Assembly: GCA_003550325.1 (NCBI GenBank)
Contig: QKWP01000258.1
Location: 170,215 to 234,214 of the forward strand
Source: Gigaspora rosea
Lineage: Eukaryota > Glomeromycota > Glomeromycetes > Diversisporales > Gigasporaceae
Direction of reading: 5' to 3'
DNA length: 64,000 nt
Of this stretch, positions 22,563-33,556 are shown piece after piece. How positions within the stretch are numbered: position 1 is the first letter of the stretch; each line of letters opens with the position of its first letter. The notes below the pieces were generated by a model that saw only the letters and a program-made list of their open reading frames with translations, had not been told where the DNA came from and did not search any database. The translations under genes were made by a program, and so were the position numbers.

Positions 22563-23026
22563 TGCTATATTTAGAACAATATGGGTTGTTATTTTGTTAA
22601 AGTAGAGCCACATTTGAATTCTTATCTGAGCTTTGTGACAAAACAAACCCTTAATTAACCCTTTTCGTGTGCTAATTATCTCCTCATACTTTTTTCCAAA
22701 GATTAGATTTAGCAAGTCCTGTTTGGACAGTCTTTTCCAAACATCTTTTACAGATTGTTCCAAGCAAATTCTGTTGCTACCAACTGAATACTCCACTACA
22801 AAATTTCATAGCCTTTACATTCTGCTAAATGATCATGTACTTCCCTGGTGTTTGTATTGCAGCTTAGACAATTTGAAGATTTGTAAAGGTCTGGTCTTCT
22901 CTTATTCAGTAAATCAAGAAGAAGTAGATTTTCTGAAAGGCATTTAATAATGAAACAGGCTTTTTTACTTTTTCTGATTGTTGAGCCCAGTGCCTGAAAT
23001 TGGGTTGTGGAGTCTGTGGACCGCAA
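22563..23026 (-). pseudogene. LINE K C-terminal domain, broken
   Basis: Minus-strand frames read SENLLLLDLLNKRRPDLYK, then CLSCNTNTREVHDHLAEC (C-x2-C...H-x3/4-C), then RICLEQSVKDVWKRLSK. This is the region that follows RNase H in the RNase H-bearing LINEs. It is the downstream partner of the RNase H relic at 23875-24500 and is cut from it by two MITEs. The upstream side of LINE G1 shows no matching part. Confidence 0.65.
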
Positions 23027-23226
23027 TAAATTTTAAATTTCCGCAACCAAAATCTGAAGTGTATATGCAAATTCCACACATAAAGTTGCTAATTTTACTT
23101 ATAAATTTTGATTAAATGCTTATACGCACAACTAAATTTTTATAAATTCTCGTAATCCGCAACTACAGTATTTTTTATTTTTTGTTGCTGCCCGCAACTA
23201 ATTTAAAAATTGAATTTCAGACACTG
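22988..23226. mobile_element. hAT-type MITE with CCGCAAC motifs
   Basis: TIR CAGTG(C/T)CTGAAATT at both ends and a perfect 8-bp TSD GTTGAGCC (22980-22987 and 23227-23234); 239 bp. CCGCAA(C) occurs near both ends (about 23021, 23041, 23158, 23191), but the array is sparse compared with the other MITEs here. It lies inside LINE K. Confidence 0.92.
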
Positions 23227-23244
23227 GTTGAGCCTCATATACCA

Positions 23245-23516
23245 GTTGCCATATTTTCATGTAATAACACACATGTACTTTATTTTGAAATTGTCACTAT
23301 TTTAAAAATCGCCTATTTGACTCAAAATAACATGCATGTGCGTCCCAAAATAACACACCCCTCCCTAAGAGTTTCATGATAAATATAAGTATATTGCACA
23401 TGTCTATTAAAGATTGGTGATTTGATCCAAAATATCACACATGCGTGTTCTGAAATAACACACAGGTGCTCAAAATAACACACAGGTGTGTGTTATTACA
23501 TGAAAATATGGTACTT
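23245..23516. mobile_element. TIR element with AATAACACAC motif arrays
   Basis: Ends CCATATTTTCATGTAATAAC inverted at 23248 and 23513. The interior repeats AAAATAACACACAGGTG and related units. The TSD was not settled. It interrupts LINE K next to the 22988 MITE. Confidence 0.7.
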
Positions 23517-23874
23517 CCTTTAGCTTTTTCCAGAACATTGACCAGCTTTTGTCATTGTAACTATCATTTTGACTGTACTATACAAACTTTGTGATCGATG
23601 CTACTCAACGCCTATATACATGTTATTGAGTGTTTTAATGAATGCTCGAGGCGGCATCTCTACTATACATGATGATGAAATTATTTCGGGTTCTAAAACC
23701 TGAAATTAAAATTTGAAGACGAAATTGTTTTTGACCTATTTTACTTGAAAGACGAAATTATTTGATACTTTTTTTGAATAGACGAAAATATAAGGAATGT
23801 GTCTATATAAATTTTATTTGCTCTTCCTTATAAAAAATTTTAATTTTCTTCAATGAAGACAAAATGGGCTTTTT
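23517..23874. other. Non-coding stretch inside LINE K
   Basis: AT-rich, with a thrice-repeated GACGAAATTATTT-type motif at about 23668-23775. No gene or clear TIR pair was found. It may be the remains of another insertion in LINE K. Confidence 0.35.
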
Positions 23875-24500
23875 TTAAAAATTAATTTCAGTGGCATTAT
23901 AATCTCTACTAGCTAATTTTTCCCAATATAAAACACTTTGGAATCTTGAATTTTCTCCTACTTCTATTTGAATTGTTTCTGATGCTTTACAACCTTTTTT
24001 TGCTAGTTTGTCTACTAAGTCATTCCATTTGTTATTGCTATGCTTTTTAACTTTATTGATGATGTTTTTAGTTTTTATTAGGTCTGCAATTTTTTCTGCC
24101 AGAAGAAAATTAGACCGCTTTTGTGCCCTTCTTGCTGATTCAAGAAAAAATCCTGATTCAATTGCACAGATTGCTGCTGCACTGTCTGTGTATGCTATAA
24201 TGAAGAAAATTAGACCGCTTTTGTGCCCTTATTGCTGATTCAAGAGAAAATTCTGATTCAATTGCACAGATTGCTGCTGCACTGTCTGTGTATGCTATAA
24301 CTTTTGCTGCACTTGGACTTGTTATGAGCATGGTCCATATTGCTATGAGTTCTGCCTTTGTTAATGATGACCATTGAAAGCTTTAATCAAAATATTCTTC
24401 TTCCATATCACTTATTTGAACCTACCAGCTCCCATAGTGCAACAGGGATTATTATTACCCATACTCTCTACTAAAGAACAATCTGTATAAAAAAATGAAC
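23875..24500 (-). pseudogene. LINE K RNase H domain, broken
   Basis: Minus strand. FFYTDCSLVESMG matches the RNase H YTDGS motif with Gly to Cys. SSLTKAELIAIWTML follows (catalytic Glu in the AEL motif), then KVIAYTDSAAAICAIES (second catalytic TDS). A 100-bp internal tandem duplication (24102-24300) repeats the TDSAAAI segment, and frames shift afterwards. RNase H removes element RNA during retrotransposition in this LINE class. It belongs to a different LINE clade from the others in the window, which lack RNase H. Confidence 0.72.
24102..24300. repeat. About 100-bp tandem duplication in the RNase H relic
   Basis: The segment starting AGAAAATTAGACCGCTTTTG at 24102 recurs at 24203 with only about four changes over nearly 100 bp. 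It duplicates the second catalytic segment of the RNase H gene and breaks the protein. Confidence 0.85.
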
Positions 24501-24639
24501 CTTTTACATTTCCTATCTAACCAAAAGATACTCTGTTTCAGTCTCTAGCTTCTCTTTCAAAATTAATTCTATTTCAAGACAGTTAACTATGCTAATACTA
24601 CTAAAAATTTGGGGTTCACTTTTATTTAAAAAAAGAACA

Positions 24640-24823
24640 ATGTACACTCTCTCCTGACCACATCAAGATGGAGACAGGTATTTTGTTCCCAAGGAGACAA
24701 GAAGCGTAGGATAGAAGGGTCAAGTAACATGAAAAAACTGGCAGCCATACCAAAAAAAAGAAAACAAACCTTTCGACCTTGATAAACATGTTGAACAAAA
24801 AAACATAAATATAAACAAACTAA
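24640..24823 (+). mobile_element. LINE H 5' end
   Basis: It begins with GTACACTCTCTCCTGACCAC at 24641, as LINE I does at 33403, followed by the 5' UTR and the first residues of ORF1 (about 24730 on, Lys-rich). It breaks at AAACAAACTAA and resumes at 31103 with ACTAACAACAAAAC, exactly as in LINE I. Confidence 0.8.
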
Positions 24824-25014
24824 TAAAGCATAGCAGAAGTTCGTTTTGATTGGCTGTTATTAGGATAAATATGATTGGCAAAAAAACTCTTTCCGGTTCA
24901 CTTCCGCAAATTAACAAATACAAAATTTCTAGTCAAAACCCTATAGTTTTCTTTCAAAACTCTCATAAGACAAAGGCCCTTTGGCCTAGGAAATGCAAAT
25001 TTGTTGCACTAGAC

Positions 25015-26626
25015 ATGAGTAAGCAACAAAAAAACAAAAAAATCAGGCTCTCGACTAAAGTTGAAAAAGAAAACAAGGAAAAAATTTTCCACTTTGTAAA
25101 GAACGAAGAGAACAAGGAAAACTCAAGTTCAGTAAATGTAGAACTAAACAACCATCAGCTCTCGAATACAAAGGCTTCAGAACAACTTGAGGACAAAACT
25201 ACTACTACAAGTTGGGCAGCTCAAACAGCTCAAACAGAAGAAGAACTTAAAGCTGAAGAAAAAAAACACGAAAATGCTGACGCAAGAACCGTGAGCAAAG
25301 ATCAAAACAAACCACGTGATATCCTGACTGACACAACAATTCAAGTGTCCCAGGTAAACAACAAACAGGAAGAAAAACACGTGCACCAAACAGACAAAGT
25401 AAACAAAAACGAACACGTGAATCAAGCAGATAACGATCATCTAGACAAAGAAATTATTGATCCAATTACTTCGGGTACAGCCCAAGCATCTACAAGTGCA
25501 TCTGCACTTCCAGCCAGGGAAGTTAAAACAAAACAATGGACAGACTTCTTTCCTAAACTCAAGGGAGAAAAAGCAAGTTTCACCAACACAGTGCCCAAAC
25601 ACAAAATTCTCTCTAAAAACGACAATGATCTGATCATTGATATACAGAGCTTGATCAATATATCCACTAACGACATAATTGCAACTCTTGCACTGAAACT
25701 CAATGGAGACTTATTAGCGGCCAAGACTTACTTAATGAGAGGAAAAAGGGTCTCTCTTGAGCTAGTTTTCAAAAGCAAAGAAAAGGCACAGTTCTATGCC
25801 TCAGAAGAGATTACTATCTTTAGGCAAATATTTTTTGGCTATATTCCTATCAATCTCAAGCGTTCTTTTCTCACAGTGAAACTCAGGAATACACCTGTGG
25901 AGGATTTAGAAAATACTACAGCACTCATTCTGGAAGCATTTCAAGATGTTGGCCAGATTGCTGCAATAAAGCCCCTCTTATATGAAGGAACAATGATCTG
26001 TTCAGATCAATGGTTGGTGACATTTGAAATTACAGAGGACCCAAACTTACACTCCAGAATCCCAAGATGCACCCATGTAGGTGATCATAAAGTAACAACC
26101 GAATGGAAGGAAGCTCCCAAGGTCTGCTATTACTGCGAAAAAGAGGGCCATATCAAAAAAGAATGTAACGAACTTAAAGCCTCGATAGAAGCAAGATGCT
26201 TACTAAAAGAGGAGCAGGCACTCATAAACTTCCACTCCAAGCCCTATCTTCAGCCCAAATAACCCCTATATTCAAGACTCCTCAACAAATACAGAGGGTG
26301 AAGCGTGAACTAAAGTGGCAGAGACAACCAATATTCCAACACCAAACAATACAGGTTTGGTATCACAAAAAATGTAAATTGAAATAGCAGCTAAGGAATT
26401 GGACAAACCTACTCCGGAAATGGAAATCCTAACGGATTCAAAAGAACCAAGCTCAACCCAAAGTACACTGCAGGAAATACCATTTACAGTGGTCTCCTAC
26501 AAGAAATCAAATAATAAAAATGGAAAAAGAAAAGAAGAAGAGGGAAAGAATTTTACACATCTGGATCAACAGCATAGAGTCCACGGGATCATCTCACAGG
26601 GCGTACCGGAGCTAAGAAACCAACAC
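25015..26626 (+). pseudogene. LINE G2 ORF1 (CCHC RNA-binding protein)
   Basis: ATG 25015 (MSKQQKNKKIRLSTKVEKENK). A Lys/Glu/Thr/Asn-rich disordered N-terminus leads to the core (TKQWTDFFPKLKGEKASF, FFGYIPINLKRSFLTVKLRN, DQWLVTFEITEDPN) and an intact knuckle, VCYYCEKEGHIKKEC (about 26121). The frame is open for about 415 residues to TAA at 26260-26262. It then continues in other frames to the usual closing motif FTVVSYKKSN at about 26490. So only the tail is frameshifted, and the RNA-binding part could still be made. Confidence 0.8.
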
Positions 26627-26672
26627 TAAGACTACTTCCTCTTAGTGTAGCCTAACCCTCTTATCTTCTTTC

Positions 26673-29600
26673 ATGTTTAAAATCACTACACTTAACGTAA
26701 AAGGTCTAAACAATAGACCTAAGGTACAGAGAACACTCACACTTTTAAAGTCTTATAACCTCGATATCATTTTAATTCAAGAAACCAATCTCAGAGACAC
26801 TAAAACAAGAAACTTTTTAGTACAACAATGGGGATTCAGCTCAATCTGGTCCTCAAAAACTGCAATATTAGCAGGTAGAAGAAACATTGAGCTTACTACA
26901 GTTAGAGAATCACAAGATGGTCGCATTATCACAGTCAATGCAGAAATTAAACAACAACCATTTCAAATCACAAACATCTATGCTCCACCCAGAGGCAAAG
27001 ACAGAGTTCGTTTCTTTGAAAATTGGACTCCACTCGTAGCAGAGGGAAGAATCTGTATCATTGCTAGTGATTTTAACACAAATCTGAACCCAAAAAATGA
27101 TAGAATAAGCAGCGCACCAGCACAACCCGATCGCTCAAGGGACCTTGTACAAAATCTTTTAGTTGATTATACTGACACAATTCTGTTTGCAAAAGAGAGC
27201 CCATTTTTCACATTTTACCAATCCACACACAATGGTCAAAGAATGGCAACACGCCTTGATTATATTTTTATAGAAGCAAGTCACAGTCATTTTTGTAGAA
27301 ATACCGATACAAAATTTGGGAATTCTGACCACTTACTAGTGGAATCAGAATTTAACTTCAAGCTGTCACACACCAACAGAGCTCAATGGAGGTTCGATAG
27401 AAAATCCTGGAACATTCCAGAACTGAAATTGGTATAATGAAAGAACTTCAAGAGACCCAAAACATCTCCAACTGGGATTTCTGCAAATGCTCAATTCAAT
27501 CAATAGTAAGAGCCCATAAACCCAGTTCTCCTCCAGAAAAAAACATCCAAAGGCTTCATAGAAGACTTTGTAATTTGAACAATAAGATAGCCCAAAACCC
27601 CGTCTTAACTGATCTCAAACTAATTATCGAAGACCTTAACTTAAAGCTACAAGAGGAACTGGCATCTCTTTCAGAAAGGTGGCGTATCAGGTCAAGTGCC
27701 AAGTGGATAGAAAAAGGAGAGAAGTCAACAAAATACTTCTTTGCTCTCTATAAGAAAAAACACTCTACAACAAGCTGCTCAAAAGTAAAGAATCCTAATG
27801 ACACAAATGGGACGTCCCAGTACAAACACTCAACTACATTAAAGAATTCTACCAAGAAGTCTACAAAAAGGAAACAATTCAACTTACGGAAAACCTGGCA
27901 CAGGTCTCTTCAGAACAAAATCATGCACTAATTAAACCCATCACAGAGGAGGAAATTCGCCAAACAATTGACAAACTCCCAAACAATAAGGCCCCAGGCT
28001 CTGATGGTCTTACATATGAATTTTACAAAGACACCAGAGAGGCCGTCGTTCCAATACTAGTCAAACTCTTTAATGAGATCCTCTCACAAGGCCAAATCCC
28101 CAAGTCTTGGAGCAAAAGAAGGACCCCGGACATATAGTACAGAGGTCATACGTTACGCAATTCAGCAAAAACCCCCCGAAATTTGAGAAGCAAAAAAACA
28201 GTTTTTGGCAATTATCTTGGCATCCAGTGGTCCAATTTGAATAGACTTTTTTTTAAAAATGAAGCTCTCAGTGAGGCGCATCTAACAAAAAAAAAAGTTC
28301 ATTCAATTCTGATTACTGGATCAGAAGTTATTTAAGTAAATAGATTTTGACGTTTTCAGCAAATTAGGTCAAAATTGGCCAAAATCTAGTTATGACCAAT
28401 ATGAGAGATGTCCGGGGCCCTAGCAAAAGCTGGTCACTTTGATCCCCAAAAAGAACAATGATTTAGAGAGCATTAATAGCTGGAGACCAATCTCGCTCGT
28501 CAATGCTGATGTAAAGATTTTCATGAAGATACTAGCAAACAGAATCAACCCAATCTGCAATGAAATTATAGGCCTAGCTCAACAGGCATTTATAGCCAAC
28601 AGGTCTATCACAGATTCAGCTCTGGATATTCTCACAGTACTGAGAAATCAAAAGGACCAAATGAAACAGCACTGGCTTCTTTTGCTAGACCAACAGAAGG
28701 CATTTGACAGGATTAGCCATGACTTTATACGTATAGTATTGGAAAGAATGAACTTCAACCACAATTTATTAGGGTCGTCAATGCTTTGTTTTCCTCACAA
28801 GTTGCACACATAGTTGACTCAGGTCAAATATCAGAACCAATTAGAGTGGAGAGAGAGGTAAGACAAGGAGAACAACTCTCCACACTCCTCTATGTTCTGG
28901 CTATTAACCCTCTAATAGAGACCATTATTCAGAACATTAGGGGCATCCCGATTAGTGATACAAACTTCAAAATTGTAGCATATGCAAATGATCTATCAAT
29001 TGGGATTAGCTCTCTATTGGATTGGTCAACACTTCTCAAAATTTTCAGTGACTATGAAAAAGCCTCAAATGCCGTCATACACAAACATAAGTCAACCCTT
29101 ATACCAATAACAAACAATGCCAGCAGAATCGAACTCTTAGAGCAACATAATTTTAAAACTCCAACCAATGACCAGGAATACTTTACATTCCTTGGATACA
29201 GTGTAGACATCAAGGGTAACCCTAGCAAAACCCTTTGGAGTGAAATGACAAAAAAAATCAAAAACAAAATCGAAGAGCTCTCCAAAAGAAACTTGTCATT
29301 TAGAGGAAAGATTCTTGCAGCCAAAACACTTCTTATTTCCAAGATCTGGTACCTGGCCTATCTCCTCCCGCCATCAAAAGGACAACTTAAAGAAATCGAC
29401 TCACTTATAATAAAATGGGTTAAGAATAATTCACGAATGCTCCCCCAATACTCAACATTCCAACTTGGATATGAAAAGGGTGGTCTATTAGCTCCAATTC
29501 TCAAGGACATGCTCGATGCCAGAATCCTCTCAATCTGGATCAAGTTACTATCTAGCAGCGCTTTATGGGCAAGGACAGAAAGAAAGATAATCATAGCAGA

Positions 29601-30395
29601 AATCCGTAACAGAAGGAATATTACAGTCAGAGAGGCACTATCACAAATTCCCTGCAAGACCAAAGATTGGCCGGAAAGATGGAGACCATACCTAAATGCC
29701 TGGAAAAGATTTAAGGGTAAAATCGAAACAACAGGTACCTGGTCATGGGAACCTAGTAATCTCAAAATAGGTGAAATAGAGAGTCAACATTTTACTGTTC
29801 GCATGGCCCTAAAAAGTCTATATGAACCATCGGCTCCCTCAAGCAACACAGATCAAAACCATTCTCAATTTAAATGGATCAAATCCAAATGGAGTCTTAA
29901 CAAGAAAAAGGACACTTTTTGGCGCCTTATGCACAGTGCCTTACCTCTAGGGTACCGATTAGTGCACATTGACCCCAATGGCATTGGGACTGCCCTAATT
30001 GCCCCTACTATACGCAAACCATCGAACATTTTGCTTTAAAGTGTCCTCTAAGCAAAGTTATCTGGGAAACTGTCTACAAAGTCCTGAAGACATCGGAAGA
30101 GAACTCAATTCCTCGAACATTAGACGATATCTTCAAAGCTACCAATATTAAAGAAAACAAGAAACGCAAAACTGCGATCTGGTTGCACATTATCCGCATC
30201 TACGAGATCTGGTGCTAGTATACACAAGCCAAATGGGGTGATAATGCTATCCCTCAAACAGCAATTGCTAATATAATTAGGATCAAGTTAAAATTTGAAA
30301 TTAACCTTTTATATAGAATCCTTGGCCGTAAAGGCCGCAAAAAGCCGGGTAGCAGCAAAAACATTCTTGACTTCATAGAACTTTCTGTAAATTAA
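26673..30395 (+). pseudogene. LINE G2 ORF2 (endonuclease and reverse transcriptase), broken
   Basis: ATG 26673 (MFKITTLNVKGLNN). The endonuclease is complete by motif (LIQETNL, IYAPP, NSDHLLVE), but GDFNTN has become SDFNTNLNP. One frameshift follows at about 27437. Then come the linker (SAKWIEKGEKSTKYFFALY), a frameshift near 27800, NNKAPGSDGLTYEFYK, the MITE at 28119-28421, and LDQQKAFDRISH. Motif B is altered (VRQGEQLSTLLY), and AYANDLSIGI shows catalytic YADD changed to YAND at 28981-28992. The C-terminal cluster is frameshifted after 30000. It cannot be active. Confidence 0.85.
28119..28421. mobile_element. MITE with GGACCCCGGACAT ends
   Basis: Ends AAGGACCCCGGACAT and, inverted, AGGGCCCCGGACAT. 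A perfect 8-bp TSD AGCAAAAG stands at 28111-28118 and 28422-28429; 303 bp. It interrupts the RT of LINE G2 within the SWSKS/LVTLIPKK segment. The 8-bp TSD fits hAT, though the end is not of the TAGTG type. Confidence 0.88.
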
Positions 30396-30420
30396 TATGT
30401 ATAGTGTTTTGAAAAAAAAA

Positions 30421-31102
30421 GATTGGCAACGATCTTTTTTTTATATAGTCAATTGTAATTTTTATAGTACTTTTAATAGTAAAAATCATCGTGTCATATG
30501 AAACTTTTTTTTTGTAATACAAAACGTAACAACCAACTTTAGTCGTTGGTAGTTTACTTTCAAACTTATTGTTTTTTAACCTGAGATGCAATAAGATGCA
30601 GTAGTTCCAAAAACTAGATGAGAGGTGAATGTTTTGAAAGGTCGGAAGGTGGTTCGGCAGTCTAAACAACTGGTGAGTTGAAATTGAAAGACTCTGCTTC
30701 AACTAGTTTGTTTGTGTTTTTTTACGAAAAGTATAATTTTAAACTATTATTCTAAACCATATTTTAATATTTTTGATTATAATTTATTTAGTACAAGTAT
30801 AGTTTGTGAATATGACGTTTATAACACAATAAGTGATAGTAATAGTAGTGTTAGGAATGGTCGCGTATGTGTTATTTAGTAGACGTTTATATGTATTTAT
30901 TGTGAAAAAAAATAACAAAACCCTTGTAAAATTCAAATTAAAGTTGTTAATACAAAACTGAATTAGTATATTGTAAATTTATAATATGTCTTTAGAGTGT
31001 ATTGACAAATTTTTTAAAAGTCCGGTACTCTATCCGGGGCATGATCGAAATTTTTTTCTGGGGTATCTTAACAACCAATCAAAACGAACTTCTGCTATGC
31101 TA
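30421..31102. other. Non-coding interior of the TIR element
   Basis: AT-rich sequence with no convincing frame. It is the right-hand part of the element 24824-31102 after LINE G2. The right TIR is at 31069-31101. Confidence 0.6.
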
Positions 31103-32159
31103 ACTAACAACAAAACAAATAGAACATGCCAAAAGTAATAGTCCAAAAGAAGCAGAGCTAAGTTGGGACGAAAAAGTAGTTCAAGAACTGGAAGCGTTAA
31201 AAGATGTAACTAGTGACTATATTAATTTGAACAAGGGCCAAGCATAGTACAACAGCCAGTGACAACAACAGAAAAAGAGGCAACCAAAGCTGCAGAGGCT
31301 CTGTCTAGCATTTCGAAAACCATCTCCCTGTTCCCAAAACTGAAAAGGGCCAGTCGACATACTCTACCTTTCCCTGAGGAAAAATATAAGAACAAACAAC
31401 TTATCATAAACATACAAGGTCTACAGAGCTCTTTCAATGAAATTTGGCTTCGATGTTTGAACAAGTGAAATATAATGTCAGTGCGACAAAGCAGCACTTC
31501 ATCAAAGGGTGCATACATACATAGAAATTACATTCACAAGTGCAGAGAAACTTAAATATTATGCCACCAATGGGATAAGTATAGAAAATAAGACATATTT
31601 TGGGTATATACCAGTGGATGGCCGTAGGTCTTTTTTACCGGTGAAATGTAGAAATGTACCCTTAGGAAACAAAATAGATGCCTTACTAGGAGCCTTCGAT
31701 AATGTAGAGAAAATTGCATCGATTAGACCCTTAATGATCGATGGAACACTTACATCTCGGATTAATAGATTATTGTCTTTGAACCCACAGGTGATCTGGA
31801 TTTAGAAACTAATTTTCCTTGGTTCACGCATGTGATAGATAACAAAGTATCCACAGAATGGCGTTCAGCTACAAAGGCATGCTAATTTTGTGAAAAGGAA
31901 GGGCACATCAAGAATCAGTAGAATGTAGGCAACAATTGCATGCACATAGAGCTAGGGATTCAGAGGAAAAACTGGATTCAAATATACAGGAAATAAATTT
32001 GGATGAAATGACGTGGGAGGATGATATAACAACCAACCCCAAACAGGAAATTGAAGTAAACCAAGTAGAAGTAGCATAAGCGGAAGTGCATACTGCAGTG
32101 GAACCACAAGACATAAGTGAGAAAGAGCAGACAAATGCATGCATAGATGCCAATTATGG

Positions 32160-32573
32160 GAATGACTAAAGCCAGGTGCATTTATATATTTTTGATTATT
32201 TAATTAAAATTAGGATAAGTGTTTGTTAGAGGTTAGGGTTATAAGTAAAATTGGAGGTTGGCTAAAGCGGAGTGAAATTTGGTTAGGGTTAGGGTTACCT
32301 TTTTGATGCAATTATTGTTAGAAGGTTATATAGGTATCAATAATGTAATTTATGCAGTGTGTAGATCATATATTGAATTAACTCCGCTTTAGTCGACCTC
32401 TAAAATTGTCTTCCCAACATTTTTAATTAATGTTACTAGGCAGGTTTAGACACTTGTTTTTTGTATTTTTGGTGGTTTTCACTTTTTTTCTTTGTTTTTG
32501 TCTCGGTGGGCTGATCTGTAAAGACGATTTGATTGGCTTTATATCACGTGAATGCACCTGGCTTTAGATGACC
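32160..32573. mobile_element. MITE of the GGTCGTCTAAAGCG family, with a nested family mate
   Basis: Ends GAATGACTAAAGCCAGGTGC and, inverted, GGTCATCTAAAGCCAGGTGC. A perfect 8-bp TSD AATTATGG lies at 32152-32159 and 32574-32581. The interior right side has TTTGATTGGC and TATATCACGTGA, shared with 39261-39542 and (partly) 40530-40793. A 147-bp family member is nested at 32254-32400. Confidence 0.88.
32254..32400. mobile_element. Nested MITE of the GGTCGTCTAAAGCG family
   Basis: TIR GAGGTTGGCTAAAGCGGAGT at the left and, inverted, GAGGTCGACTAAAGCGGAGT at the right, with a perfect 8-bp TSD TAAAATTG (32246-32253 and 32401-32408). TTAGGGTTAGGGTT lies inside. This is self-nesting of one family. Confidence 0.9.
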
Positions 32574-33087
32574 AATTATGGCAATGCAGATGCCAACTCG
32601 CAGCAAATAGAATCTGAACACAAAGACGAACTAGCTGTAAAAGGATATGGAACGACTGTAAACATTCTCATACAATCAACAGAGGAAACCTTAGTAGAAA
32701 CACAAGGGTTCGAGACCAGCAATGAAGTGACTCATAAGAATATTGAGATAGGTGAGTTCACACTGGTAACTCATAAAAAAAATCTCACAAAACAAAAAAA
32801 GGTAGCACCTTGAGTGACACAAATCATGCAAAGTTCTCCCCCTACAATACCCAAGGGGGTAGGGGCAGCCATAACCATCATTAGGATGGCCACAAAACCT
32901 TTTATGTTAAATGACCAGAAAATCTATAAAATAGCTACTTTAAGAGTAGGGTGTACAAATTTCCAATTTCATATAAAATCGATTGTAGATCAACTTTGTG
33001 TAATCAATTTATATGATATCATATGATTTACATGTAAATATTATATGATCTGACCAATCAGTTATTGTACAACCTACAAAAATCATA

Positions 33088-33230
33088 TGGGGTCTTTGCC
33101 TTGAAAATGACCTTATGGGACTATGTAGATCTTATGAATAAAAATTAAAATTTCTAGCTATTAGAAACATTAATTTTTATCTATAAGATCTACATAGTTC
33201 CATAAGGTCATTTTCAAGGCAAAGACCCCA
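33088..33230. mobile_element. Palindromic TA-flanked element, copy 1
   Basis: A 143-bp near-perfect palindrome starting TGGGGTCTTTGCCTTG with TA at both sides (33086-33087, 33231-33232). Arms extend through GACCTTATGG and GTAGATCTTAT. The same ends occur at 52620-52979. TA duplication suggests the Tc1/mariner or PIF-type group. Confidence 0.82.
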
Positions 33231-33402
33231 TATAGTATCCTACAAAAATTTAATTATACAGTACTGGACAACATAAGATATCCACTCTATTCATATAGAG
33301 CGCCAATTTTTGATGCTTATGTTATCAATTCTGATTGGCTAATTTTGACATAATTGATTCTAATTGGTTAATTAAACATATATATTTTCAAAAAGAGATC
33401 GA

Positions 33403-33556
33403 CGTACACTCTCTCCTGACCACAAAAGTGAAGGAGACGGGTATTTTATTTTATCAAAATACAGGCTTACGATACAAGCGAACAGACCACAAAAAATAAG
33501 GAAACAGGGCTTGTCCCCAAGGAGACAAGAAACAAGGATACGGAGAGTTAAATAAT
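33403..33556 (+). promoter_or_regulatory. LINE I 5' UTR with conserved promoter-like block
   Basis: It starts with the ACACTCTCTCCTGACCAC block and GGAGACGGGTATTTTAT, shared with C, D, H and J in the same position relative to ORF1. An internal RNA polymerase II promoter is usual for such 5' ends. The conservation is seen; the role is inferred. Confidence 0.45.

Larger units (their letters stand above)
24883..30420 (+). mobile_element. LINE G2
   Basis: Same subfamily as G1 (5' block ACTCTTTCCGGTT at 24888). It is flanked by a 9-bp duplication GATTGGCAA (24874-24882 and 30421-30429) and ends in an A run. It lies inside the TIR element 24824-31102. It is about 5.5 kb including a 303-bp MITE in the RT gene. 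ORF1 is long and nearly whole; ORF2 has several breaks. Confidence 0.9.
24824..31102. mobile_element. TIR element (about 740 bp) carrying LINE G2
   Basis: Inverse ends of about 34 bp, starting AGCATAGCAGAAGTT and including CGTTTTGATTGGCTGTTA, lie at 24827-24860 and 31069-31101 with two differences. Its left flank ACTAA (24819-24823) recurs at 31103-31107 and may be the TSD. The interior is non-coding AT-rich DNA (24861-24882 and 30421-31068), into which LINE G2 inserted. No transposase is seen. The superfamily is not assigned. Confidence 0.78.
31103..32820 (+). pseudogene. LINE H ORF1, broken
   Basis: Pieces match LINE I ORF1 closely: SWDEKVVQELEALKDVTS (31161 on, Trp kept), IINIQGLQSSFNEI, KTYFGYIPVDGRRSFLPV, VPLGNKIDALLGAFDNV, and a ruined knuckle (CEKEGHIKN with stops). 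After the MITE at 32160-32573 come KDELAVKGYG and EFTLVTHKKN near 32810. At least six frame changes or stops. Removing the MITE joins GATGCC-AATTATGG-CAATGC in frame (DANYGNADAN). Confidence 0.82.

Noticed and set aside
25177..25440. Membrane protein on the minus strand
   Set aside because: The hydrophobic frame is the complement of the Lys/Gln/Thr-rich N-terminus of G2 ORF1.
32948..33075. A complete 128-bp element with TAGG(G/T)TGTACAA ends
   Set aside because: No TSD, and LINE H does not resume after it; the longer span to 39815 explains the joint better, though not with certainty.
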